In this document: positions 16,453-25,464 of the stretch, in pieces
Layout of the letters: every line of letters starts with the position of its first letter
Position numbering within the stretch: position 1 is the first letter of the stretch
Assembly: GCF_005502935.1 (NCBI RefSeq)
Contig: NZ_SCMP01000009.1
Location: 62,001-126,000 of the forward strand
Direction of reading: 5' to 3'
DNA from: Pseudomonas sp. 2FG
GTDB taxonomy: Bacteria; Pseudomonadota; Gammaproteobacteria; Pseudomonadales; Pseudomonadaceae
DNA length: 64,000 nt
Notes under the pieces: model-generated
Database searches by the model: none
What the model saw: only the letters and a program-made list of their open reading frames with translations
Told to the model about the DNA's origin: nothing
Made by a program: the position numbers and the translations under genes

Positions 16453-19400
16453 CCAGCGACCTCTTCATCACCTCCTCTCGCCCCGCACTGCCCGAACCTC
16501 AGCGTGATCGCTGGCAACCCTTGCGTCTAGGCCTCGTCGAACTGTTCCACTATGACAGTGAGGAATTCTGGTTCCACGATGGTCATTTACTGCTGCGCGG
16601 CAATAACGGCACCGGCAAGTCCAAGGTGCTGTCGCTGACCTTACCGTTGCTGCTGGACGCACAATTGCGCTCGTCGCGCGTCGAGCCCGACGGCGATAGT
16701 GGCAAGAAGATGGCCTGGAACCTCCTGGTCGGCAGCTATCCCCGCCGTATCGGCTACAGCTGGATCGAGTTCGGCCGACGCGAGCGCGATGGCCGCCCCC
16801 GCTACCTGACCCTGGGGGTCGGTTTGTCAGCAGTCGATGGCCGGGCTCAGGTAGATAGCTGGTTTTTCATCGTCGAAGGTGACGGCACGACAGTAGACCC
16901 ACGTATCGGCGAAGACCTGTGGCTGACCACTGCTGAGCGACAGGTCCTTACTCGCGAACGCCTGCGCGATGCACTTGGAGGACGAGGCCAGCTATTCGAG
17001 AACCATCAACTCTATCGCCGTGCCGTGGACGAGCGCCTGTTCCAGCTAGGGACACGGCGCTATGACGCTCTGATGGATACGCTGATCCAACTACGCCAGC
17101 CACAACTGTCGAAGAAACCCGACGAAACCGGCCTATCCAATGCCCTGAGCGAGTCACTGCCTCCGTTACCACCCGAACTGCTGGGTGATGTGGCCGAGGC
17201 GCTCAACCAGCTGGAAGAAGACCGCATTCAATTGGAGGAAACGCGCCTACTGGAGCAAACCGTCACCCAGTTCGAACGGCGCTACCGCATCTACACCGGT
17301 ATGTTGGCGCGGCGCCAGGCACGCGAACTACGCCAAGCTCAAACCCACTTCGACAACGCCAGCGAGGCCCGCAATCAGGCGCAGGCTGAACTCGCTAGGG
17401 CAGAGAGCACGCAAGGTGAGGCCATTGCGGCGCATGAGGCTGCGAAGCTGACGTATTCAGCGGCCCGAGAGCTGGTGGATACGCTGCAGAGCGATCCCGC
17501 CAACCAGGACGCCAACCGTCTTGCCCTGGAAGAACGAAATGCGGCAGAGCGGCAACGCGCGGCTCACACGGCAAGCCAACAGCGCGATGAAGCGCGTAGC
17601 AAACTCAATAGCGAAGTAGAACTGAGCCAGCGACGAACCGCTGCGGCCACTCAGGCTCGCGATGAGCTGGACAAGGCGCGTACTCGCACGCATGACGCGG
17701 CCGAAGCACTCGCTATAACAGCAGACCTTGCGATCAGCCCGCTGCTCAGCCTTGAAGCCGAAGCGCTGGCGGCACATCCGCCCGAGTACAGGGCAGCTGA
17801 AGAAGCCCTGCGCGAGCTGGTGAGGAATCGGCGCCAGGACATCGCCCATCTGCGTCAGCGCCACGTAGAGGTCAGCCAGCGCCAGGCGGTACTGGCGGAC
17901 AAGCAGGAAAACCTGCGGACCGTTCGCGGCGAACTGGACACAGCGCTGGAGCAACGCGAGCGGGCCGATCAGCAAGCCGAACAGGCAGGCAGCGCGTTGC
18001 TCGGAGCCTGGTCCGAGCACTGCATAAGCCTCGTCCAACTGCGCTTCGAAGCTGAGCAGCCCTTGCTGCAACTCGTCGAGTGGGCGGCCCACCCGGAAGG
18101 CGACAACCCAGCGCAAGCGGCACTGGGTAACGCCTGGCAGACGACGCTGCAACGACACGCAGCCCAACAGGCGGAGCTGGACAGTAACTTTGCAAGCCTG
18201 GACAAACAGCGCGCCGATATCGAGGACGAGCGCACCCGCCTGGCCGCCGGCGAAGATGCGCTGCCCGCCGAGCCGCCCACCCGGGCCAATGGTGTGCGTC
18301 TGCAACGGCACGGCGCGCCTCTCTGGCGCCTGGTGGACTTCCACCCGAGCCTGGATGCCGCGCAACGTGCTGGGCTGGAAGCCGCCCTGGAAGCCAGCGG
18401 CCTGCTCGACGCCTGGCTGTCACCAAATGGGGTATTGAGCGATAGCGACGGTACGCCGCTGCTGGATAGCAGCTGGCACCAGCGCGCGCGAGTGAACGGT
18501 GCCAACCTGAACGCTGCGCTGATTCCCGCATTGCCCGAGGCCTGCCCGATCGCACGAGCAACGCTGACTGCGCTGTTGGCGGGCGTGGCTTATGGCACGC
18601 AGGAGCCTAGCGATGCCGAAGCCTGGCTGTCGCCTGATGGCCGCTATCGTCTGGGGCCGCTGGCAGGCACCTGGCAAAAAACCGAGGCAGGCTACATCGG
18701 CCGCAGCGCACGGGAACTGGCGCGGCAACGACGGCTGGAAGCACTCGCCACCCTCCTCGCCGAACTCGACATGGCGCAAGCCAAGCTCGAACGACAATAC
18801 GAAACCCTGACCGCCGAGCGCAGCCAAGCCGAACGGGAACGGAAAAGCGTACCCTCCGAGCGCCCACTGCACGATGCGATTGCTGCCGCGCTGCAGGCCG
18901 CTCGTGATGTCGATCGGATCCGGCAGCTGCTGGTGTTGGCCGAAACACGCAGCCAGGAAGCCAAAGACGCATGGCAATCGGCACGCGAGCAGTTACACCA
19001 CGACGCGACCGACCTGCGCCTGCCGGCAGACCCCGAGCTGCTACCGGCAACCGAAGAGACCTTGGAACACTTCGCCAACGCCCAGGCGCATCTGGTCCAG
19101 GCGGCACGCGAGTGGCAACGCGCATGGCCCGATCAGTGCCAGCAGCGACAGCGCGAAGGCGAAGCGCGCAGGGTGCTGGAACAGGCCGAGGAAACCCTGA
19201 TGGTCGCCGACGAGCAGGCCGAACAGGCCCGGGTCCGCTTCGAGACGCTACGCCAGTCCATCGGCCAGCAGGTGGAAGAATTGCTGGACAAACTGGCCAC
19301 CGCGCGTGCCGGACGTGCCCAGGCAGAGCAGAACGCCGAAACACGCCGCACGGCGCTGGGCGAAGCGGAAAAGCGGCTGGCCGTGACCACAGCGCACGTC

Positions 19401-20594
19401 GAACGCACCGAGCAGACACTGAGCGAGCGTAGCGACGAGCGCGCTACGGCCGTCGAGCGCCTTCGCCATTTCAGCGCCAGCGGCCTGCTGGCAGCCGCAT
19501 TGCCGGACCTGCAATTGCCTGAGCATTGGAGCATCGACCCGACACTGAACCTGGCCCGCCGCATCGAACAGGCGCTGGCTGACATCGCCGATGACGAGGC
19601 CACCTGGGCCCGCGTACAGAAACAGATCGCCGAAGACCTGAGCGAACTGCAGCGCGGGCTGAGCGCCTTGAACCACCGTGCCATCTCGGAACCCAACGAC
19701 TGGGGCATCACCGTCACCATCCAGTACCAGAACCGTGCCGAGCGTCCCGACACGCTCGCATTATTGCTGGCCGAGGACATTGCCCAGCGCAGCGAACTGT
19801 TGTCGGCACGCGAACGCGAAGTGTTGGAAAACCACCTTCAGGCGGAAATCGCCGCCGAACTCCAGCGCCTGATGCGGGCTGCCGACGACCGCGTCAAGGC
19901 GATAAACCACGAACTGCACAAACGCCCAACCACCACGGGCGTGCGCTACCGCCTGCTATGGGAGCCGCTATCCACCGCGGAAGGCGCACCGGCTGACCTG
20001 GAGGCCGCCCGCAAGAGCCTGCTAAATACCAGCGCCGACCTCTGGTCGACCGAAGACCGGCGCGCAGTAGGCGTCATGCTGCAACAGCAGATCGCCGCCG
20101 AACGCTCCCTGGCCGACGCCGACAGCGCCGGCAGAAGCCTACTCGAGCAACTCGCACACGCTCTGGATTACCGCTATTGGCATCGTTTCCGCATCCAGCG
20201 CCAGCAGGATGGCCAGTGGCGTAAGCTGTCCGGTCCCGCCTCCAGCGGCGAACGCGCACTAGGCCTGACCGTACCATTGTTCGCCGCCATCGCCAGTTTC
20301 TACGGCCACGGTGGCAGTCCATTGGCGCCACGCTTGATGCTGCTCGACGAAGCCTTTGCCGGTATCGACGATACCGCTCGGGCACACTGCATGGGACTGG
20401 TGCGGGAATTCGACCTGGACTTCGTCATCACCAGCGAACGGGAGTGGGCCTGCTACGCGGAGCTACCTGGCGTGTCGATTTGCCAGTTGCAGCGCCGCGA
20501 AGGTATCGACGCGGTGTTCGTCTCGCGCTGGACCTGGGATGGTCGTGCCAAGCGACTCGAAGAAGATCCTGACCGCAGGTTCCCCCTGGTATGA
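16449..20594 (+). CDS. jetC: Wadjet type II SMC-like ATPase JetC (TIGR02680 family)
   Basis: A 1381-residue SMC-like ATPase. The N-terminal head carries Walker A G-N-N-G-T-G-K-S at 51-58. A very long, Q/E/A/R-rich coiled-coil region follows, broken near the middle by a hinge-like globular part around residues 620-740. The C-terminal head carries the ABC signature S-G-P-A-S-S-G-E-R-A (about 1261-1270) and Walker B L-M-L-L-D-E with catalytic Glu near 1301. It dimerises and extrudes DNA loops using ATP, and delivers small circular plasmids to JetD. All motor motifs are intact. ATGA overlaps exist with jetB and jetD. Confidence 0.93.
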   Translation: MTSDLFITSSRPALPEPQRDRWQPLRLGLVELFHYDSEEFWFHDGHLLLRGNNGTGKSKVLSLTLPLLLDAQLRSSRVEPDGDSGKKMAWNLLVGSYPRRIGYSWIEFGRRERDGRPRYLTLGVGLSAVDGRAQVDSWFFIVEGDGTTVDPRIGEDLWLTTAERQVLTRERLRDALGGRGQLFENHQLYRRAVDERLFQLGTRRYDALMDTLIQLRQPQLSKKPDETGLSNALSESLPPLPPELLGDVAEALNQLEEDRIQLEETRLLEQTVTQFERRYRIYTGMLARRQARELRQAQTHFDNASEARNQAQAELARAESTQGEAIAAHEAAKLTYSAARELVDTLQSDPANQDANRLALEERNAAERQRAAHTASQQRDEARSKLNSEVELSQRRTAAATQARDELDKARTRTHDAAEALAITADLAISPLLSLEAEALAAHPPEYRAAEEALRELVRNRRQDIAHLRQRHVEVSQRQAVLADKQENLRTVRGELDTALEQRERADQQAEQAGSALLGAWSEHCISLVQLRFEAEQPLLQLVEWAAHPEGDNPAQAALGNAWQTTLQRHAAQQAELDSNFASLDKQRADIEDERTRLAAGEDALPAEPPTRANGVRLQRHGAPLWRLVDFHPSLDAAQRAGLEAALEASGLLDAWLSPNGVLSDSDGTPLLDSSWHQRARVNGANLNAALIPALPEACPIARATLTALLAGVAYGTQEPSDAEAWLSPDGRYRLGPLAGTWQKTEAGYIGRSARELARQRRLEALATLLAELDMAQAKLERQYETLTAERSQAERERKSVPSERPLHDAIAAALQAARDVDRIRQLLVLAETRSQEAKDAWQSAREQLHHDATDLRLPADPELLPATEETLEHFANAQAHLVQAAREWQRAWPDQCQQRQREGEARRVLEQAEETLMVADEQAEQARVRFETLRQSIGQQVEELLDKLATARAGRAQAEQNAETRRTALGEAEKRLAVTTAHVERTEQTLSERSDERATAVERLRHFSASGLLAAALPDLQLPEHWSIDPTLNLARRIEQALADIADDEATWARVQKQIAEDLSELQRGLSALNHRAISEPNDWGITVTIQYQNRAERPDTLALLLAEDIAQRSELLSAREREVLENHLQAEIAAELQRLMRAADDRVKAINHELHKRPTTTGVRYRLLWEPLSTAEGAPADLEAARKSLLNTSADLWSTEDRRAVGVMLQQQIAAERSLADADSAGRSLLEQLAHALDYRYWHRFRIQRQQDGQWRKLSGPASSGERALGLTVPLFAAIASFYGHGGSPLAPRLMLLDEAFAGIDDTARAHCMGLVREFDLDFVITSEREWACYAELPGVSICQLQRREGIDAVFVSRWTWDGRAKRLEEDPDRRFPLV

Positions 20595-21865
20595 AGACCA
20601 CCCCTGACTCACGTCTACAACGTCTGCTCGGCGAACCAGCACTGGCTGCCTTACGTCAGCGCCTGCGCCGCCGTTTTGAACTGGCCGATGCAGAGGAGAC
20701 GCTATCCTCGATTCACTTGAACAACCTTGACCCGGTGGAATACTCGGCTCTTTGCCAACTGACTGGCCGCCCCTCGCGCATAGCGCGCTCGATGACGCTG
20801 GACATCGCTGACCTCAATGGACGGTTGCGCGCCGCTGGGCTAGCTAACTCGCTACAAAATGCGCTGGAGCAGCTGGATGGCCCTATCGTTGCAAAAGCCA
20901 GTCTGCGCAAAACGCTATCAGCGCAATGGTCGGCGCTGACAAGCTCCGCGTCGGCCGCAGGTAGCCCTCTCCTACGCGCCTGGCTGCAAGATACCGCTAC
21001 GTCCATGCCTCTGCTCAAGCGTCTGGGACGCGATCCCACGCGCGCCACACAGCTGCTGGCCGCAGTTGACCGCGTGCTCTGTCGCCTGCCCGTGGAGGGA
21101 CTGCCTCGCTCGCAATTGGCCGCCGAAACCCTGGGCGATGCCCATGCACTGGATGCCGGTCGCCCTGTAGCGAGCCTGGTACTGTCGGCGTGGCGCCTGC
21201 ATGAGCGCACGAGAGCCTCCCTGGAGGATGAAGCAGCAGCCGAGAGCGGTGGCGGCGCCGAAGAGCGGCTACGCGAAGTCTGGTCAAGAGCGGGAGTTCT
21301 CGTCAACGAGCTGGCCCGCCCTGCACTCTTTCTCAACCTACCTGCGGCACCGGATGCCCCTCGCACCTGGCTGCCAGGCGAACCCAGCTACCTCTCGCTG
21401 CGGCAACTGGTTCGCAAGCCGTATTCCTGGCAAGTAGACGGGCGAAATGTCTACGTGTGTGAGAACCCGAACATCGTGGCCATCGTCGCCGACCGTCTGG
21501 GTGCCGACAGTGCTCCATTGGTCTGCACCGATGGCATGCCCGCCGCTGCACAGCGAATCCTGCTCGACCAACTGATCACAGCTGGCGCACACCTGCACTA
21601 CCACGGCGACTATGACTGGCCAGGGATCGCCATCGGCAACCATGTCATGCGCACTTGGCAGGCGGCCCCTTGGCGATTCGGGTGCAGAGACTACCTCGAG
21701 GCGGTGATGGTAGCGCCGACACGACCGCGCGATTTGGACATCTGCGGGGTCGAGGCTCTATGGGACAAAGAGCTGCACGCAGCTATGGACACCCAAGGAC
21801 TCGCAATTCCAGAGGAAGCGGTTGTCAGCACTCTCTTAGGTGATCTGAGCCATGGGGTAAAATAA
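20591..21865 (+). CDS. jetD: Wadjet type II nuclease JetD (DUF3323 + DUF2399, Toprim-like)
   Basis: A 424-residue protein with an N-terminal DUF3323-like half and a C-terminal DUF2399 Toprim-like half, as in TIGR02679. The metal-binding residues of the Toprim fold are visible: Glu291 in V-C-E-N-P, and Asp340/Asp342 in H-G-D-Y-D-W-P-G. JetD cuts plasmid DNA after JetABC has extruded it. Its start overlaps the jetC stop (ATGA). No obvious terminator follows; the next genes are on the opposite strand, 228 bases away. Confidence 0.9.
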   Translation: MKTTPDSRLQRLLGEPALAALRQRLRRRFELADAEETLSSIHLNNLDPVEYSALCQLTGRPSRIARSMTLDIADLNGRLRAAGLANSLQNALEQLDGPIVAKASLRKTLSAQWSALTSSASAAGSPLLRAWLQDTATSMPLLKRLGRDPTRATQLLAAVDRVLCRLPVEGLPRSQLAAETLGDAHALDAGRPVASLVLSAWRLHERTRASLEDEAAAESGGGAEERLREVWSRAGVLVNELARPALFLNLPAAPDAPRTWLPGEPSYLSLRQLVRKPYSWQVDGRNVYVCENPNIVAIVADRLGADSAPLVCTDGMPAAAQRILLDQLITAGAHLHYHGDYDWPGIAIGNHVMRTWQAAPWRFGCRDYLEAVMVAPTRPRDLDICGVEALWDKELHAAMDTQGLAIPEEAVVSTLLGDLSHGVK

Positions 21866-22093
21866 CCCACTCGATCATCAACAAGCCACCTAAGCCCGCT
21901 TGGCTAAAGGGATTGGCTGTGATCGATATGGAGCCTTACCGTCGCTTTTACCGCCATAAGCCGCCACCTTTTGCTGGCGCGGGAGATAGAGCGATTTGCG
22001 GGGCGACGACGCTTGAGACACCATCATCAATCACCTCCAAGGATACAAGAAGCCAGCGCCCCTTACCTCCCCGCCGACGAACAATCGGTTCTC

Positions 22094-23890
22094 CTACGTT
22101 CGCCTTAAAAGATCCTCGATTGCGGTGGCCACTGTTCCCAAGGCGGTGATGACACCATCCATGACGAAATCGAGCGCCCGCCCATAACCCGCATTGACGT
22201 TCGCTGTGTCAAAGCCAAGCCGTTGCAGGGTCGTCAGGCACTGACCCATGGTCTCGTGCGCATCGGCAATTCTGAGGTCATTGTTCAAGAACAAAGGCGC
22301 CATAGTTTCACTGCTGTCGTTCCAGCCCTCAGGCTCAGTACTTGAGGCAAAGGTATCACTTGCCTCCTCATGAGCATTCAGCCTTTGGATGACGTTCAGA
22401 AGTGCCTGCAGAAGCTTGAGGCTTCCAAGATCCTTGACAGCCGCTCTCGGGCACCCGGCGCGCTCCAGCAATGACCTGAGATATCCGTTTGGAATGCGTT
22501 GCCACACTTCGTGCAAGCTCTTGCAGCGAGCCAGGAACATCTGTTGCGTCATGTCCAATGGCGCGACCTGGGCCAACCGACTGAGCGCCGGGTAGGCCAA
22601 CCAACCATTGGCAGACACCTCTGCACGATCAAAGCCCGTTAGCTCTACTGCCGACTTGCTCAGCCCCACGGTTGCACCGAGTGCGGAAAGGCCGTCACCC
22701 AATCGCAGAAGCACATCGAGCAGCCGCTGTACCTTGGCGACCACATGCTCTTCATTCAGATCCATATGCGCCAAGTCGGCTGGATCAACCGCAAATGATC
22801 GGGCGTGCACGATCTCGCGATCCGGCTTCGGCTTGTACAGCTCACGCATCGGCACTTGGACCAGGTTTCTCCTGACCCGCCGGCACTCAGTGAAACTCCA
22901 CTGCCCTCTATATGATGGACTGCAGTGCCACTGCCCCCAAGCATGAGCCGGCGTCGAGTCGTAGAAAGCGCTCTGTTCGTACTTTTGGAGAAACCGATCA
23001 TCGAGATAGACCGGGTCATGCCCTACCAGGGCATTCGCACGTGCGTGGGTCATGGGCTGAGCGTCACCGGGCCACAGAATGCCATCGGCAGTCTGCTCTG
23101 GGCAGAGCTCCGGCATCACAGCCTCAACCGACGCATATAGCTGTAGAAGGAGCCCACCCTTGTGCTCACGGATGTCTAGTTCGTACCAGGCAGCCCCCTC
23201 GGTAGGCTTGCGGACCACATGAGACTCTCCTCCCATGATCGCGCGGACTTCCGGGACATCTGGTAACTGGGCTGAATAGTAGAAGACTCGCACACCCCGA
23301 GCACCACGTAGCCAAAGGTAGCGACGGAGGTATTCATTCGACATGCGCCAACGGACGGCTCTTTTCAAGCTCCAGTGGTAATCGCTCGACACCTCACCTT
23401 CGGCCACACCGAATTCTGGAAGTCCCAAGTCATCGTAAACCAGGCGTTGCTGATCGTTGCCGACGCAGCGGGGAGTCAGCCCCAGAGCCATCCATACCTT
23501 CTCTGCTAGATTGAAGGTGTAGAACGAGCCGTTACCCCACGCTGCGACAACGTAGTCATAACCCGATATTGACGGAGAGAACTCGGCCGAACAGCCGCGC
23601 GTGTCGCCGGCGGGAACGGAGTATTCGACTACGCCACCTCCTGCCTCAGATAGAACTTCGACAGGATCATCATCCACCCCGGGAACCACGGCCATCAGCA
23701 AATGCAGATGCTCGGCTTGCTCTCCATGCGGATCGAATTCCTGCATGGAGGCCACCTCCACGAATTGGCTTGGCGACAAACCGACAGGTTCCAACAAGCC
23801 GCGCAGCCTTGGTGGCATGACATGAACCGGGATGGGAAATGCTGCTAGATAGTCAAACGGCATGATTCTTCTCTTGTTCTTCCTTGCCAT
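22094..23890 (-). CDS. Unrecognised ~600-residue protein, second gene of a two-gene unit next to Wadjet
   Basis: A 598-residue soluble protein that I do not recognise. No signal peptide or membrane segment is visible. The N-terminal half is mixed alpha/beta with aromatic-rich stretches (H-W-S-L-K-R-A-V-R-W). The C-terminal third is helical and ends with L-N-N-D-L-R-I-A-D-A-H-E and a hydrophobic helix, which recalls the tail of HEPN-like or other defence-associated proteins, but no RNase motif is certain. I chose the ATG at 23890; a TTG at 23902 is also in frame. It lies 45 bases downstream of a 7-TM protein gene, with the same orientation, between Wadjet and trbI. A defence role is inferred from location only. 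Confidence 0.6.
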   Translation of the reverse strand: MARKNKRRIMPFDYLAAFPIPVHVMPPRLRGLLEPVGLSPSQFVEVASMQEFDPHGEQAEHLHLLMAVVPGVDDDPVEVLSEAGGGVVEYSVPAGDTRGCSAEFSPSISGYDYVVAAWGNGSFYTFNLAEKVWMALGLTPRCVGNDQQRLVYDDLGLPEFGVAEGEVSSDYHWSLKRAVRWRMSNEYLRRYLWLRGARGVRVFYYSAQLPDVPEVRAIMGGESHVVRKPTEGAAWYELDIREHKGGLLLQLYASVEAVMPELCPEQTADGILWPGDAQPMTHARANALVGHDPVYLDDRFLQKYEQSAFYDSTPAHAWGQWHCSPSYRGQWSFTECRRVRRNLVQVPMRELYKPKPDREIVHARSFAVDPADLAHMDLNEEHVVAKVQRLLDVLLRLGDGLSALGATVGLSKSAVELTGFDRAEVSANGWLAYPALSRLAQVAPLDMTQQMFLARCKSLHEVWQRIPNGYLRSLLERAGCPRAAVKDLGSLKLLQALLNVIQRLNAHEEASDTFASSTEPEGWNDSSETMAPLFLNNDLRIADAHETMGQCLTTLQRLGFDTANVNAGYGRALDFVMDGVITALGTVATAIEDLLRRT

Positions 23891-23935
23891 AGGCTTCCCC
23901 AATATGCGCGACCGTCAGCAGTCCCATAAGGAGAG

Positions 23936-25174
23936 CTAGCCTGGCGCTTTGGGAAGTGGAGCATCGAGAGGTCGATCCTTGGCTTTATTGAGTTGTCCGA
24001 GCAGGCTACTCCAGTTGATCAGACGATTGGCCTGGTCCTGCCAAGATTGCATTGCCTTGGGATGGACGGGATACCGAAGCCGTGGGGGCTTCCGGTCGAC
24101 CTTGCTGCTGCGTCTGAGAAGGCATTGGCGGCTGTAGCGAGGCAGTTGGTGAAGGGTCGCACCTCGCAAACCTTCAGGGCACAGCAGCAGCACGTCGCCA
24201 AAGGCAAACAGTTGGAAAGCCTCAACTTCCACTCTATTGGCCGGAGCCAGGCGAGTTCGCCATTGCACATTATCAAGGTCTGCCAAACTGATTCGGTCAT
24301 CCAGGACAAAGCGGGCGGAAAAGGTTTGCCGTATCTCCAGGTTGCCTGCCGCCACGTAGGCGATGCTGGACATGGCCCCGCGTGCGAGCAGCAAAAAAGC
24401 CAAGAACAGAACCACAACCATCGCACAACCAATAGCCAGCCGCCGGTAGGTACTGCCCTTGGTAGTGAAGAAAACAAAGGTCGGAGCCAGGCTCAATACC
24501 AGTGTGCCCATGGTGAACATGGCCACAAACCATACTGCTTCGTCTGTGTCCTCTCCCACATAGGTTTTGAGAATCCAGTATATGGAGAAAAGGGCCGAGA
24601 AGACCGTGCATACGAGCATGCTGGCAAGGGTAAACAGGAAGAAGAACTTATCTCCCTTGATCGAGCGGGATGTACTCAATGCAACCAATAGCCGAAAGCG
24701 CTTGAAAGGCAGGATCGCCACCAGCCCGATGACAGTGGCAAGGGCGACAATGACAACAGCAAGAGTCGCACCCAATCGATCGAAAAAGCAGAACACCAAA
24801 ACGATACACGTACTGAAACCGATCACTAGCGGAAACAGCAGCCAGAGAGCGGCTCGATTGATCCTACTGCGGCATCGGGAAAACATCGAGACTGAAAACC
24901 CGTACAGCCAGGTAGTAGTCGTCAGGACACAGAGATAGGACACCATGATCGGCCCTACCAGCAGCAACCAGGCAGCCAAGGACGACTTGGCGTCGATGGC
25001 TACCATGAAAAGATCCGTTCGGCCGATGGCACGGGCATAGGTATACAGGGTAAGAATGCTAAGCCCTGTGGCGAGGAAGGCGAGGATGACGGTAATCGGC
25101 GTCCAGTGTTCCAGCACTCGCCTGAGGAACTGCTTGAAAAAAACGGGGTATGGGGTGGCTGGCGAACTTGGCAT
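23936..25174 (-). CDS. Unrecognised 7-TM membrane protein, first gene of a two-gene unit
   Basis: A 412-residue protein with about seven hydrophobic helices in the first 270 residues (around 28-48, 67-90, 108-130, 134-155, 175-200, 215-237 and 247-267). A roughly 140-residue soluble tail follows, with a V-E-V-E-A-F-Q-L-F-A-F-G-D-V-L-L-L-C core. I recognise no family. It is probably an inner-membrane sensor or effector partnered with the soluble protein encoded just downstream. No strong ribosome-binding site is visible before the ATG. It begins 76 bases from the DUF2274 remnant, so the pair has been placed exactly at the end of the trb operon. Confidence 0.6.
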   Translation of the reverse strand: MPSSPATPYPVFFKQFLRRVLEHWTPITVILAFLATGLSILTLYTYARAIGRTDLFMVAIDAKSSLAAWLLLVGPIMVSYLCVLTTTTWLYGFSVSMFSRCRSRINRAALWLLFPLVIGFSTCIVLVFCFFDRLGATLAVVIVALATVIGLVAILPFKRFRLLVALSTSRSIKGDKFFFLFTLASMLVCTVFSALFSIYWILKTYVGEDTDEAVWFVAMFTMGTLVLSLAPTFVFFTTKGSTYRRLAIGCAMVVVLFLAFLLLARGAMSSIAYVAAGNLEIRQTFSARFVLDDRISLADLDNVQWRTRLAPANRVEVEAFQLFAFGDVLLLCPEGLRGATLHQLPRYSRQCLLRRSSKVDRKPPRLRYPVHPKAMQSWQDQANRLINWSSLLGQLNKAKDRPLDAPLPKAPG

Positions 25175-25250
25175 ATGGCAGGAAACTCATCCGGGACTAT
25201 TCGGGGCACCGAAATATATCCGAATGGCTTCCGCTTGAACCTCATGAAGC

Positions 25251-25464
25251 TCACTGCCCCTTCTTGAACCCCCTATCCCCGGCCATGAACGCCTCTAGCA
25301 TATGCGGGACCAGCGTTAATGCATCGACTGTCACCATAAGCCTGCGCGTGCAGCACAGCGTAGCGGTCGAGGTCAGCTTTCAGACTGGCCGGGCACGCGA
25401 ATGTCAGCTTAATGCTCTCGGTCTTGGGCAGCGGTCCCAGCCGCAGCTTGCGTGTGTGGCTCAT
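25251..25464 (-). pseudogene. DUF2274 gene with an internal frameshift
   Basis: The first 44 codons encode the conserved DUF2274 opening (R-K-L-R-L-G-P-L-P-K and L-T-F-A-C-P-A-S-L-K-A-D-L). After L-H-A-Q-A-Y-G-D the frame turns into unrelated residues and stops early. In the next frame the expected tail appears (L-V-P-H-M-L-E-A-F-M-A-G-D-R-G-F), ending at TGA 25251-25253. A one-base insertion near 25329 explains it. The ATG overlaps the trbI stop. This small conserved gene commonly follows trbI in such ICEs; its function is unknown. Confidence 0.75.

Noticed and set aside
13589..21865. Chromosomal MukBEF or housekeeping SMC operon
   Set aside because: A Toprim/DUF2399 protein as fourth gene and the DUF2397/DUF2398 partners define Wadjet type II rather than condensin.
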